Origin: Pseudonocardia thermophila
GTDB taxonomy: Bacteria > Actinomycetota > Actinomycetes > Mycobacteriales > Pseudonocardiaceae
Reading direction: 5' to 3'
Length of the DNA stretch: 64,000 bases
Assembly: GCF_900142365.1 (NCBI RefSeq)
Contig: NZ_FRAP01000001.1
Location: forward strand, 248,001-312,000
The notes under the pieces are model-generated. The model ran no database searches and was not told where the DNA came from. It was given only the letters and a program-made list of their open reading frames with translations. The position numbers and the translations under genes are program-made. This document shows, piece after piece, positions 1 to 8,446 of the stretch (its first letter is position 1; each line of letters opens with the position of its first letter).

Positions 1-1
1 C

Positions 2-649
2 CTGGACAAGGCCGTGGAGGGCGCGATGCTCGCGAAGATGCGCAACATGGGCGAGGCCTGCACGGCGGCCAACCGCTTCCTCGTGCACCGCTCGGTGGCC
101 GAGCCGTTCGCCGAGAAGCTGGCCGAGCGGATGGGGACGCTCACCGTCGGCCGCGGCACCGAGGAGGGCGTGCAGGTCGGTCCGCTCGTGGACGGCAAGA
201 GCCGCGCGAAGGTCGACGGCCTCGTGCGCGACGCCGTCGAGAAGGGCGCCGATGTCGTCGTCGGCGCGGAGCCGGTGGACGGGCCGGGCTACTTCTACCG
301 GCCCACCGTGCTCCGGGACGTGCCGATCCAGGCCCGGATGGTCCGCGAGGAGATCTTCGGCCCGGTCGCGCCGATCACGGTCTTCGACGACGATGACCAG
401 GCCCTCGCCGCGGCCAACGACAGCGAGTTCGGCCTGGTCAGCTACGTGTTCACGGAGAACCTGGACCGAGCTCTGCGGGTGTCGGAGCGGCTGGAGTCCG
501 GCATGGTCGGGCTCAACACCGGCCTGGTCTCGAACCCCGCGGCGCCGTTCGGCGGCGTGAAGCAGTCGGGTCTGGGGCGCGAGGGCGGCCGGATCGGGAT
601 CGAGGAGTTCCTCGAGACCAAGTACGTCGCCATCGGCTTCTCCGGCTGA
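2..649 (+). CDS. gabD: Succinate-semialdehyde dehydrogenase-type aldehyde dehydrogenase, C-terminal part
   Basis: The reading frame is open from base 2, so the gene begins before the window. The 215 residues seen are the C-terminal half of an NAD(P)-dependent aldehyde dehydrogenase, which oxidises an aldehyde to the acid through a cysteine thiohemiacetal. The nucleophile is visible in the GEACTAANRF stretch near residue 20, and the EIFGPVAPI motif lies near residue 118. The end, PFGGVKQSGLGREGG followed by EEFLETKYV, is typical of the succinate-semialdehyde dehydrogenase branch. Substrate choice within that branch is inference. The stop at 647-649 is followed by a 114-base gap before the cobalt/nickel transporter. 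Confidence 0.85.
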   Translation: MDKAVEGAMLAKMRNMGEACTAANRFLVHRSVAEPFAEKLAERMGTLTVGRGTEEGVQVGPLVDGKSRAKVDGLVRDAVEKGADVVVGAEPVDGPGYFYRPTVLRDVPIQARMVREEIFGPVAPITVFDDDDQALAAANDSEFGLVSYVFTENLDRALRVSERLESGMVGLNTGLVSNPAAPFGGVKQSGLGREGGRIGIEEFLETKYVAIGFSG

Positions 650-680
650 ACCCGGCCGGGCCTGCCCGGGCGGAGAGTCT

Positions 681-701
681 TATCGCCAGTTATTGGCGAT
701 A
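681..701. promoter_or_regulatory. Inverted repeat upstream of cbiM
   Basis: TATCGCCA and TGGCGATA form perfect 8-bp arms around a 5-base spacer (GTTAT). An 8-base palindrome ATGCGCAT follows at 709-716. Both lie in the gap between the dehydrogenase and cbiM, where a promoter is expected. A repressor operator for metal uptake is the natural reading, but the regulator cannot be named. The 114-base gap is too short for a cobalamin riboswitch and I see no such fold. Confidence 0.4.
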
Positions 702-763
702 GCAGAGCATGCGCATTAGCCTCCCGTTGTCACTGCTTGTGGTGACCGGACACGGGAGGTGGC

Positions 764-1486
764 ATGGTCGCCGGCCGCACGAGCGACGTCGTCGTCGCGA
801 TGCACATGAGCGACGGGCTCCTGGACGCACCGACCGTCGCGGTCTTCTGGGCCGTGGCGGTCGTCGGGCTCGCGATCTGCGCCGCCCGGGCGCGCCGTGA
901 GCTGGACGAACGGACCGCGCCGATGGCCGGGCTGGTCACAGCGTTCGTGTTCGCCGTCCAGATGATCAACTTCCCGATCCTGCCCGGGGCCAGCGGCCAC
1001 CTGCTCGGCGGGGCGCTGGTCGCGGTGCTCGTCGGGCCGTGGGTGGGCGCGCTGTGCGTGGCCGTGGTGCTGGTCGTGCAGGCGCTGCTGTTCGCCGACG
1101 GCGGACTCACCACGCTCGGCGCCAGCATCGTCAACATGGCGCTGATCAGCACCTTCGTCGGCTACGGCGTGATCGTCGCGCTGCGCGGCCTGACCCGCCG
1201 CAGCCGGGGCGGTCTGGTGGCCGCGGCGTTCCTCGCCGGGCTGGTCGGCACCGTCGCGGCGGCACTCGGGTTCGTCGTCGAGTACGCGATCGGCGGGGCG
1301 GCCCCCGTCGACCTGGGCACGGTCCTCGGGCTGATGGTCGGGCTGCACGCCCTCATCGGGATCGGCGAAGGGCTGATCACGGCGGCGACCGTCGGGGCGG
1401 TGGCCGCGATCCGGCCCGACCTGGTGTACGCGCTGCGCGGCAGCGCCCCCGTCCTGGAGCTGCGGACCACCGGGAGCACGTCGTGA
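764..1486 (+). CDS. cbiM: ECF cobalt/nickel transporter substrate-specific component CbiM
   Basis: Integral membrane S-component that binds Co2+ or Ni2+ and hands it to the CbiQ/CbiO energy-coupling module. The diagnostic N-terminal motif Met-His-Met-Ser-Asp-Gly (codons 13-18, from base 800) carries the metal-binding histidine, and several hydrophobic helices follow. GGGAGGT at 754-760 supports the GTG-less ATG start at 764, which leaves 12 residues before the Met-His motif. In the family the metal site needs the Met-His at the mature N-terminus, so either 800 is the true start or the leader is removed. The stop overlaps the next gene in GTGA, so cbiMNQO is one operon. Confidence 0.88.
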   Translation: MVAGRTSDVVVAMHMSDGLLDAPTVAVFWAVAVVGLAICAARARRELDERTAPMAGLVTAFVFAVQMINFPILPGASGHLLGGALVAVLVGPWVGALCVAVVLVVQALLFADGGLTTLGASIVNMALISTFVGYGVIVALRGLTRRSRGGLVAAAFLAGLVGTVAAALGFVVEYAIGGAAPVDLGTVLGLMVGLHALIGIGEGLITAATVGAVAAIRPDLVYALRGSAPVLELRTTGSTS

Positions 1487-1827
1487 CGGCCACGGATCGT
1501 CGCCTGCTCGGCTTCTTCGCCGGATTCCTCGTCGTCGCGCTCGTCGTCGCGGGCGGGCTGTCGTACCTGGCCAGCCCCGATCCCGACGGGCTGGACACGG
1601 TGACCCTGCACGGCTGCGAGACCGGCGAGGGCGAGGAGCTGTCCGGCACCTGCATCGCCCAGCACGCCACCGACAGCGCGACCGCGGGCAGTCCGCTGGC
1701 CGACTACGCGATCGGCGGCGCCGAGGGCAGCACCGGCCTGGCCGGGGTGATCGGCGTGCTGGTGTGCGTCGCGGTGGCCGGGGTGCTGTTCCGGCTGCTG
1801 CGCCGCCGCACGACGACAGGTTCCTGA
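1483..1827 (+). CDS. cbiN: PDGLE-domain (CbiN-like) ECF transporter accessory protein
   Basis: A protein of 114 residues whose GTG start overlaps the cbiM stop. It has an N-terminal membrane segment at about residues 8-28, then the short PDPDGLD motif that defines the PDGLE/CbiN-like family, an extracytoplasmic loop with two cysteines (HGC and GTC), and a second membrane helix ending in arginines. Proteins of this type stabilise CbiM and help load metal. The name cbiN is given by position and domain; strict CbiN and PDGLE proteins are separate families. Confidence 0.75.
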   Translation: MTATDRRLLGFFAGFLVVALVVAGGLSYLASPDPDGLDTVTLHGCETGEGEELSGTCIAQHATDSATAGSPLADYAIGGAEGSTGLAGVIGVLVCVAVAGVLFRLLRRRTTTGS

Positions 1828-1828
1828 G

Positions 1829-2593
1829 GTGGCCGCCGGGCACGCGCACCCGCTGTACCGGTCGGGCGACTCGCCGGTGCACCGACTGCCTCCCGAGGTG
1901 AAGATCGTCGCCGCGCTCGTGGGCGTCTGCTGCGTGGTGGCGACCCCGCGGACGGCGTTCGGGGTGTTCGCCGGCTACCTGGCGCTGCTGGCCGGGATCT
2001 GGGTGCTCGCCGAGCTGCCGTTCGGCTGGATCCTGCGGCGCAGCGTGATCGAGCTGCCGTTCGTGGCGCTCGTGGTGCTGCTGCCGTTCACCGGCGAAGG
2101 GCCGAGGGTGGACGTGCTCGGGCTGAGCTTGTCGGAGCCGGGCCTGCACGGCGCGTGGAACATCCTCGCCAAGGGCACGCTCGGCGTGCTCACATCGCTG
2201 ACGCTCGCGGGCACGACTCCCCTGCGGGACCTCCTGCTGGGACTGCAGCGGCTGCACGCGCCGCAGCTGGTGGTCACGATCGCCACGCTGATGCTGCGGT
2301 ACGTCGACGTGATCGCCGCGGAGGCGCAGCGAATGCGGATCGCGCGGATCTCCCGCGGGCACGATCCGCGGTTCCTGTGGCAGGCCGGGGCGACCGCGCG
2401 CGGGATCGGGGCGCTGTTCGTGCGGTCCTACGAGCGCGGGGAGCGCGTGCACCTGGCGATGCTCTCGCGCGGCTGGACCGGGACCCTGCCCCAGCTCTCC
2501 GACCGACGCACCACCGCCCGCCAGTGGTTGACCGGGCTCGTCCCAGCGGCGGCCGCCCTCGGGCTCGCCGTGACGGGCTGGGTGATCGCATGA
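1829..2593 (+). CDS. cbiQ: ECF transporter transmembrane component CbiQ
   Basis: A membrane protein of 254 residues that starts with GTG one base after the previous stop. It opens HPLYRSGDSPVHRLPPEVKI, typical of CbiQ, with several hydrophobic helices. The cytoplasmic coupling stretch near residues 155-190 includes AQRMRIARISRG, the Ala-Arg-Gly-type helix that contacts the ATPase. It is the T-component linking CbiM to CbiO. The stop overlaps the cbiO ATG (ATGA). Confidence 0.9.
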   Translation: MAAGHAHPLYRSGDSPVHRLPPEVKIVAALVGVCCVVATPRTAFGVFAGYLALLAGIWVLAELPFGWILRRSVIELPFVALVVLLPFTGEGPRVDVLGLSLSEPGLHGAWNILAKGTLGVLTSLTLAGTTPLRDLLLGLQRLHAPQLVVTIATLMLRYVDVIAAEAQRMRIARISRGHDPRFLWQAGATARGIGALFVRSYERGERVHLAMLSRGWTGTLPQLSDRRTTARQWLTGLVPAAAALGLAVTGWVIA

Positions 2594-3360
2594 CCACCGA
2601 TGCCGCCGCACCGGCCGCGGCCACCCGGGTGGCGCCGTCGCTGGCCGTCGAGGAGCTCGCCTACTCCTACCCGGACGGGCACCAGGCGCTGCGCGGGGTG
2701 ACGCTGCGCATCGAGCGCGGCGAGCGGGTCGCGCTGCTCGGCCCCAACGGGGCCGGCAAGACCACGCTGGTGCTGCACCTCAACGGCATCTTGGCCCCGG
2801 GGCACGGCACGGTCAGCGTCGGCGGGCTGCCCGTGACCCGGCAGAACCTGCAGGAGATCCGCCGCCGGGTCGGGATCGTCTTCCAGGACCCCGACGACCA
2901 GCTGTTCATGCCCACGGTGGCCGAGGACGTCGCGTTCGGGCCCGCCAACTTCGGCGTCACCGGCGCGGAGCTGGCCGCCCGGGTCGACGCGGCGCTGGCG
3001 ACCGTAGGGATGAGCGAGCACCGCGATCGCTCGCCGCTGCACCTGTCCGGCGGGCAGCGGCGGCGGGTGGCGCTCGCGACCGTGCTGGCGTGCGAGCCGG
3101 AGATCCTGGTGCTCGACGAGCCGTCGACCAACCTGGACCCGGTGGCCCGGCGCGAGCTGGCCGAGGTGCTGCTCGGGCTCGACGCGACGATGCTGATGGT
3201 CACCCACGACCTGCCGTACGCGCTGCAGCTCTGTCCCCGCAGCGTGATCCTCGACGACGGGGTGGTGGTCACCGACGGGCCGACACGGGAGCTGCTCGCG
3301 GACGCCGAGCTGCTGCGGCAGCACCGATTGGAGCTGCCGTACGGGTTCCGGCTGGACTGA
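2590..3360 (+). CDS. cbiO: Energy-coupling factor ATPase CbiO
   Basis: ABC ATPase of 256 residues that powers cobalt/nickel uptake. Walker A is GPNGAGKTT (about residue 52), the Q-loop is FQDPDDQLF, the signature is LSGGQRRRVALA, and Walker B is ILVLDEPSTNLD followed by the H-loop MVTHD. The ATG at 2590 overlaps the cbiQ stop. It is the last gene of the operon and is followed by hairpin A1, which separates it from the convergent SPFH gene. Confidence 0.93.
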   Translation: MTTDAAAPAAATRVAPSLAVEELAYSYPDGHQALRGVTLRIERGERVALLGPNGAGKTTLVLHLNGILAPGHGTVSVGGLPVTRQNLQEIRRRVGIVFQDPDDQLFMPTVAEDVAFGPANFGVTGAELAARVDAALATVGMSEHRDRSPLHLSGGQRRRVALATVLACEPEILVLDEPSTNLDPVARRELAEVLLGLDATMLMVTHDLPYALQLCPRSVILDDGVVVTDGPTRELLADAELLRQHRLELPYGFRLD

Positions 3361-3366
3361 AGAGCC

Positions 3367-3412
3367 ACGAACGGCTCTCGTGAGCACCGTTCCTCACGAA
3401 AGTGCCGTTCGT
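3367..3412. terminator. Family A hairpin, copy 1
   Basis: Imperfect inverted repeat beginning ACGAACGGC and ending GCCGTTCGT, with inner arms CGTGAG and CTCACG around a CACCGTT loop. It sits in the 79-base gap between convergent genes and could terminate both. It shares its sequence with hairpins at 30765, 31998 and 42591. The inner part matches copy 4 best. Confidence 0.65.
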
Positions 3413-3439
3413 CGAGATCCGGGCAAGGATCACCGGACC

Positions 3440-4843
3440 TCAGCCCTGGGGCGTCTGCGGCGGGTGCCCCGGGTGCGGCGGAGCCGCCTCCGGGTACGGC
3501 CGGGGCGCCGGGGCCGGCGGCGGCACCTGCGGGACGCCGTGCTGCGGCGTCGGCGCGCTGCTCGACGCGGGCCCGCGCTCGATCCGGCGCGTCACCTCGT
3601 CTGGGCGCGCCGCCGCCTGCGGCGCCGGAGGCGGGGGCGGGGGCGGGGGCGGGGTGGGTGCAGCGGGCGGAGCGGTGGTCGCGACGGTCCCGGTGGTGGA
3701 GGTGGGGGTCGGCGTGGGCGGGGGCGGCGTGCCGATCGCGGGCACGCCCGCCCGGGCCTGGGCCTCCGCGGCGGCGACGGCCTCGACGAGGTTCGGGTCG
3801 GAAGCGGTGTCGAACCAGTGCCGGACGGCCTCGTCGTCCTCGGCGGGATCAGTCGTCGGGACCTCGTCCTGCGGCGGCTCGTAGCGGAACACGCCGTCCT
3901 CGCCGGGGGTGCCGAGCAGGCGCGCGAAGCCCTCGAGGGCCTTACCGAACTCGGACGGGACGATCCACACCTTGTTGGCGTCGCCCTGCGCCATCTGCGG
4001 CAGGGTCTGCAGGTACTGGTAGGCGAGCAGCTCCGGTGTCGGCTTCGCGGCCTTCACGGCGGCGAACACCTTCTCGATGGCCTTCGCCTGGCCCTGCGCC
4101 TGCAGGTAGCGGGCGGCCCGCTCCCCCTGGGCACGCAGGATGCGGCTCTGCCGCTCGGCTTCGGCGGTGAGGATCGCGGCCTGCTTCTGACCCTCCGCGC
4201 TGAGGATCGCGGCCTGCTTCTGACCCTCGGCGGTGCGGATCGCCGACTCGCGCTGACCCTCGGCCGTGAGGATCATGGCGCGCTTCTCGCGGTCGGCCTT
4301 CATCTGCTGCTCCATCGACGCCTGGATCGACGGCGGCGGGTCGATGGCCTTGATCTCGACGCGGGCCACGCGGATGCCCCACCGGCCAGTGACGTCGTCG
4401 AGCTCGCCGCGCAGCACGGTGTTGATCTGGTCGCGGGAGGTCAGCGCCTCCTCCAGGCTCATCCCGCCGACGACGTTGCGCAGGGTCGTCGTGGTGGTCT
4501 GCTGGACGCCGTTGATGTAGTCGGCGATCTCGTAGACGGCGTTCTTCGGGTCGGTCACCTGGTAGTAGACGACCGTGTCGATGTTGACCGTCAGGTTGTC
4601 CTTGGTGATGACCGGCTGGGGCGGGAACGAGACCACCTGTTCACGCAGGTCTATCCGTTCGCGGATCTTGTCGACGAACGGGATGAGGAACACCAGGCCG
4701 GGGTCCTCGACCGCCTTGAACTTGCCCAGCCGTTCCACGACCGCCGCGGTGGCCTGCGGGATGATCTGCACCGACTTGACCAGCGACACGACCACGAACA
4801 GCACCAGCAGCACCACGACGACCAGCAGGATCGAGCCGTCCAT
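3440..4843 (-). CDS. SPFH/stomatin-like membrane protein with proline-rich tail
   Basis: A protein of 467 residues. One N-terminal membrane anchor (residues 5-22) is followed by an SPFH/Band 7 domain (about 25-190; VERLGKFKAVEDPGLVFLIPF is typical). A coiled region contains five 11-residue repeats of the type ILTAEGQKQAA (about 191-245), and a stomatin-like C-terminal part includes LPQMAQGDANKVWIVP. From about residue 385 the tail is low-complexity Pro/Thr/Ala with a run of prolines. Such proteins scaffold membrane microdomains and usually pair with NfeD, which lies just upstream. Family members are near 380 residues, so the tail is the extra part. Confidence 0.9.
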   Translation of the reverse strand: MDGSILLVVVVLLVLFVVVSLVKSVQIIPQATAAVVERLGKFKAVEDPGLVFLIPFVDKIRERIDLREQVVSFPPQPVITKDNLTVNIDTVVYYQVTDPKNAVYEIADYINGVQQTTTTTLRNVVGGMSLEEALTSRDQINTVLRGELDDVTGRWGIRVARVEIKAIDPPPSIQASMEQQMKADREKRAMILTAEGQRESAIRTAEGQKQAAILSAEGQKQAAILTAEAERQSRILRAQGERAARYLQAQGQAKAIEKVFAAVKAAKPTPELLAYQYLQTLPQMAQGDANKVWIVPSEFGKALEGFARLLGTPGEDGVFRYEPPQDEVPTTDPAEDDEAVRHWFDTASDPNLVEAVAAAEAQARAGVPAIGTPPPPTPTPTSTTGTVATTAPPAAPTPPPPPPPPPAPQAAARPDEVTRRIERGPASSSAPTPQHGVPQVPPPAPAPRPYPEAAPPHPGHPPQTPQG

Positions 4844-4892
4844 GGGGTCCTCCTCGCACTCCCCCTGATCTCGGCAAGGGGACGTTGTTCGG

Positions 4893-5330
4893 TCAGTCCT
4901 CGGGCACGACGAGCGCGGTCGCCCCCGAGATCTTCATGACGATCACTGTCTGGCCCACCTCGATCGTGTGGCCCGCCTCCAACGGGCGCGCCGTCCAGAG
5001 ATCACCACCGATCTTGACCTGGCCGTTGTGGTCGTCCACCCGGGACACGACGACGGCGGTCTTGCCGATGAGCGCGTTGCTGTGCAGGGCACCCGCGTTC
5101 GCGGTCGCGCGGTCGAGCCGGCGGCGCAGCGGCGGGCGCACGGCGAAGACCAGCAGCACCGAGGCGATCACGAAGACCAGCGCGCTACCGACGACGTCGA
5201 GCCCGAGCACCGCCCCCACACCCGCTGCGAGCGCGCCGCCCCCGAGCATCAGCAGCACGAACTCGCCCGACAGCACTTCGGCCGAGGCGAGGACGAGCGC
5301 GGCTGCGAGCCAGATCACGGCGTGCCACAT
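4893..5330 (-). CDS. NfeD-family membrane protein
   Basis: A protein of 145 residues with two or three N-terminal membrane helices (residues 3-65) and a C-terminal OB-fold domain (about 85-143) containing LIGKTAVVVSRVDDHNGQVK. This is the short NfeD form without the ClpP-like protease domain. It is transcribed just before the SPFH gene with a 49-base gap. NfeD-SPFH pairs are a standard module in which the OB fold probably interacts with the stomatin partner at the membrane. Confidence 0.88.
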   Translation of the reverse strand: MWHAVIWLAAALVLASAEVLSGEFVLLMLGGGALAAGVGAVLGLDVVGSALVFVIASVLLVFAVRPPLRRRLDRATANAGALHSNALIGKTAVVVSRVDDHNGQVKIGGDLWTARPLEAGHTIEVGQTVIVMKISGATALVVPED

Positions 5331-5365
5331 ACCGCGATCCTGCCAGAAGTGGGTGCTCCGTTCGG

Positions 5366-6196
5366 CTAATCCTCGATCTCCGTGACGAAATCGATGAGCC
5401 GTTCGACGGCGCCGATGAGCGGCGTCTCCAGATCCGTGTAGTCACGCACCGCACCCAGCACGCGCCGCGCCCCGTCGGCGGGCTCGCCCCAGCCGAGCGC
5501 CCGGCACACGCCGGTCTTCCAGTCGGTGCCGCGCGGCACCGTCGGCCACTCCTGGATGCCGACGGTCTTCGGCTTCACCGCCTGCCACACGTCGACGTAC
5601 GGATGGCCGGTGACCAGCACGTTATCCCCCATCACCTGCTGGGCGGCGCGCGTCTCCTTGGAACCGGCCACCAGGTGGTCGACGAGGATGCCCAGCCGCC
5701 GCGTCGGGGAGGGGGCGAAGTCGCGGACCGCGGCGACGAGATCGTCCATGCCGTGCATGGGCTCGACGACGATTCCTTCGACGCGCAGGTCGTGCCCCCA
5801 CACGGTCTCGATCAGCTCGGCGTCGTGGATGCCCTCGACCCAGATCCGCGACGCCCGCGCGGTGCGCGCCCTGTGACCGAGGACCGCGATCGAGCCCGAC
5901 GCTGACCGCACCCGCACGGGCCCGGCCGGTGCGCGCTTCGGCACGACGAGCGTCGCCGGTTCGCCCTCGTACAGGAACCCGGCCGGCAGCAGCGGGAACA
6001 CGCGCCGGCGCCCGTGCCGGTCCTCCAGCGTCACCTCGCGCACGTTCACCTCGACGACCGCACCGCAGAAGCCGCTGGCCGGGTCCTCGACGACCAGCCC
6101 GCGCTCGGCGGGGATCTCGGGAACGACCTTGCGGCGGGTGCGCGTGCGGGTGCCGTCGGCGGCGAAGAGTCCGGCGTAGTCGTGGGCACGGGGCAC
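5366..6196 (-). CDS. DUF3097 family protein
   Basis: A soluble protein of 276 residues that starts with GTG. Conserved stretches such as WVEGIHDAELIETVWGHDLR, VEPMHGMDDL and GILVDHLVAGSKE place it in DUF3097, a family largely confined to actinobacteria. The acidic/His-rich EGIHDAEL and LVDHL motifs resemble a nucleotidyl-transferase or Toprim-like metal site, but no function is established. It heads the DUF3097-NfeD-SPFH minus-strand run and is divergent from the next gene. Confidence 0.8.
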   Translation of the reverse strand: MPRAHDYAGLFAADGTRTRTRRKVVPEIPAERGLVVEDPASGFCGAVVEVNVREVTLEDRHGRRRVFPLLPAGFLYEGEPATLVVPKRAPAGPVRVRSASGSIAVLGHRARTARASRIWVEGIHDAELIETVWGHDLRVEGIVVEPMHGMDDLVAAVRDFAPSPTRRLGILVDHLVAGSKETRAAQQVMGDNVLVTGHPYVDVWQAVKPKTVGIQEWPTVPRGTDWKTGVCRALGWGEPADGARRVLGAVRDYTDLETPLIGAVERLIDFVTEIED

Positions 6197-6326
6197 CCCG
6201 GTTTCGTACCAGCCCGCGGGGCCGGAACGCGGCTACGACACGCCCTCGGCGCGGGTCACGGAGCGTGGTGGTCTTCACCCGCACGGCAGTCGTGCCCGCG
6301 GTCTCGGCGGTGGATAGCCTGACCGG

Positions 6327-7127
6327 GTGCCCTGCCCCTCCGCCACCCTCACGGTGTGGGCGTCGGCCTGGCTCGCCGGCGCCGCCGCGCCCGACGACGC
6401 GCTCGATGCGCTGGCCCCGTGGGCCCAGCTGCACGAGGTGCACGCGGCCGACGACGCCACCGCCGAGGCGACATCGCTCCCCACGCTGTCGAACCGACCC
6501 ACGACGCTCACGTTCCTGCTCGCCGCGATCCGCCGCGCCGCTCCGCGCAGCCCGGCCCGGCTGGTCCTGACCGCGCCCGGTGACGTCCGCGGCGTACCCG
6601 GTCCCGGGGTGTTCACCCGCGCCGCGATCGACGCCGGGGAGGGCGTGCTGTTCGCCGAGGTCAACCTGCCCGTCGGCGGACTGGGCATCGTGCCGACCGC
6701 AGTCGCCGACGGCGTGGTGCGCTGGACCGTCTACCCGGTTCCGGAGCCCGGCCCGCCGCCGGAGTACGTCCCGATCTCCCAGGCCGAGCGGGACCTGCGC
6801 GAGCAGGTGCGGCAGTCGGCGTCCGTGCTCACCTCGCTCGGTGTGGCCCGGCACCGCCCCGGGGTGCGCGAGGAGATCGCCGCCGCGCTGCGGGCCCGGC
6901 CCGAATCGCGCTGGCCGGGCGGCATGCCGAGCCAGCCGCTGCGGGTGCTGCAGCAGGCCGATGAGGTCGAGGCGATCCTCTCCGCGGCCCTGCTCGACGA
7001 CGGCGGTGCACTCTCGGCGTCCGCGGCGGGTGCGCGGCGGGAGGCGCTCCGCCCGCTCGAGACGGCGGTGCGGGTCGCCCGCCGGGCAGCGGTGGCCGAG
7101 GCCGTGCGCGTGCTCGCCCCGGCCTGA
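6327..7127 (+). CDS. Conserved actinobacterial protein of unknown function
   Basis: A protein of 266 residues, Ala/Arg-rich, without signal peptide or membrane helices. I do not recognise a named domain. The central part (LTAPGDVRGVPGPG, then EAGEGVLF-like sequence near residue 105, then GIVPTAVADGVVRW) looks well folded, and the C-terminal third is helical. It is divergent from the DUF3097 gene across 130 bases, an arrangement that may reflect shared regulation. Coding is supported by strong GC3 bias and length. Confidence 0.65.
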   Translation: MPCPSATLTVWASAWLAGAAAPDDALDALAPWAQLHEVHAADDATAEATSLPTLSNRPTTLTFLLAAIRRAAPRSPARLVLTAPGDVRGVPGPGVFTRAAIDAGEGVLFAEVNLPVGGLGIVPTAVADGVVRWTVYPVPEPGPPPEYVPISQAERDLREQVRQSASVLTSLGVARHRPGVREEIAAALRARPESRWPGGMPSQPLRVLQQADEVEAILSAALLDDGGALSASAAGARREALRPLETAVRVARRAAVAEAVRVLAPA

Positions 7128-7139
7128 GGCGCAGAGGCG

Positions 7140-7440
7140 GACCCTCCCGCGAGTCCCGCACCTCGCCCGGCGAGTCCGGCAATCGGGCCGGGCGAGTCCC
7201 GCGCCCGGATCGGCGAGTCCCGCATTCGGGTCGTCCGCGCACGCGGCCGCGGCGCTCCATGTGCGGCCCGACGAGCTGCGCGACATCCCGGGCGCGGCGG
7301 CCGACGCGTCCGCGCAGACCGCTGGACGCGCCGCACCGATCGCTGGACTCGCCCGGGCTGAACGCGCGACGCCGGCTGTCCCGGCTGACTCGCCGTTCCA
7401 CTTCGGCGAACTCGCCCTACCGAACGCACGACTCGCGGTG
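7140..7440. repeat. Family C degenerate GCGAGTC repeat cluster, copy 1
   Basis: The 314-base gap between two convergent genes holds no gene. Its left half has spaced units of the form GGCGAGTCCCGC, often followed by a TTCGGG-like block. Its right half has the complement, GACTCGC (near 7346, 7386, 7430). The cluster is therefore roughly antisymmetric about base 7290 and could fold as a long imperfect hairpin. Similar units occur at 57299-57400 and 59865-60085. Confidence 0.6.
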
Positions 7441-7441
7441 C

Positions 7442-8371
7442 CTACAGGGTCACGACGATCTTCCCGCGCACCCCGCCCTGCTCCAGCGCCCGGTGCGCGG
7501 CGGCGATGTCCTCGAGCGGGAACGTCCGGTCCACGTGCGGCCGGACCTCCCCGTTGCGGAACCACCGCCCGAGCTCGGCGAAGCGCGGGGCCGCGGGGTA
7601 GCCGCTGAAGAAGCGCACCCACCGTCTGCGCCGCGCGGCGTGCGCGGCCAGGTACGAGACGGCTCGCAGCCTCCGGTTCAGGTCGAACGCGATCGCGACC
7701 ATCCGCCCGTCCGCGGTGAGCAGGCGACGGAAGCGTTCCGGGTCCGTGCCCACCGTGTCCACCACGACGTCGAACCGGCCGAGCTCCCCTGGCTCCCGGT
7801 AGTCGATCGCTTCGTCGGCACCCAGCTCCTTCACCAGGTCGAGCGCGGCGGCGCTCGCCAGGCCGGTCACGTGCGCCCCCATCGCACGGCCGAGCTGCAC
7901 CGCGATGTGCCCGACGCCGCCGGCCGCGCCGCGCACCAGCAGCCGTTCCCGCGGGGCCAGCGCGGCGACGTCCCGCAGCGCCGTGATCGCCGTCGTCCCG
8001 ACGACGAGCGCTGCGGCGTGGACGGCGTCGAGCCCGTCCGGAACCCGGTCGATCCGGTCGGCCCGCACCGCCACGTACTCGGCTGCCGAGCCGCCACCGC
8101 GCCCGATCGCACCCCACACCGGCTCACCGAGGTCGAACCGGCTGTTCCCCGGGTCGACGACGGTGCCGGCGAGGTCGAGGCCGATCCGCTTGGGGAACCG
8201 GTTGCCCGAGAACGGGCGCAGCTGCCCGGACCGCAGCGCGAGTTCGCCGCCGTTGACCGACACCGCCTCGACCCGCACCACCACCTCCCCCGGGCCCGGC
8301 CGCGGCACCGGGCCGGTGGCGACGTGGAGGACCTCGGGTGGCCCGTAGCGATCGAACCGGGCGTAGCACAT
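7442..8371 (-). CDS. NADP-dependent zinc-type alcohol dehydrogenase/quinone oxidoreductase family protein
   Basis: Medium-chain dehydrogenase/reductase of 309 residues. It has a GroES-like N-terminal domain (residues 1-120, with a YGPPEVLHV start typical of quinone oxidoreductases) and a Rossmann domain with AAGGVGHIAVQLG near residue 148. The zinc-ligand cysteines of true alcohol dehydrogenases are absent, which fits NADPH:quinone or enone reductases. The end, LEQGGVRGKIVVTL, is canonical. An ATG 15 bases upstream (8386) is an alternative start; neither has a well-spaced ribosome site. It is divergent from a TetR gene that probably controls it. Confidence 0.85.
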   Translation of the reverse strand: MCYARFDRYGPPEVLHVATGPVPRPGPGEVVVRVEAVSVNGGELALRSGQLRPFSGNRFPKRIGLDLAGTVVDPGNSRFDLGEPVWGAIGRGGGSAAEYVAVRADRIDRVPDGLDAVHAAALVVGTTAITALRDVAALAPRERLLVRGAAGGVGHIAVQLGRAMGAHVTGLASAAALDLVKELGADEAIDYREPGELGRFDVVVDTVGTDPERFRRLLTADGRMVAIAFDLNRRLRAVSYLAAHAARRRRWVRFFSGYPAAPRFAELGRWFRNGEVRPHVDRTFPLEDIAAAHRALEQGGVRGKIVVTL

Positions 8372-8446
8372 GGAGTCGGGAAGCATGCCTCCATCCGTAG
8401 CAACGGAACCGGAGGGAGTCCTCCACTTCGCCGTAAAGTGAGACCG

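Noticed and set aside
650..763. Cobalamin riboswitch before cbiM
   Set aside because: The gap is only 114 bases and lacks a B12-box arrangement; only short palindromes are seen.
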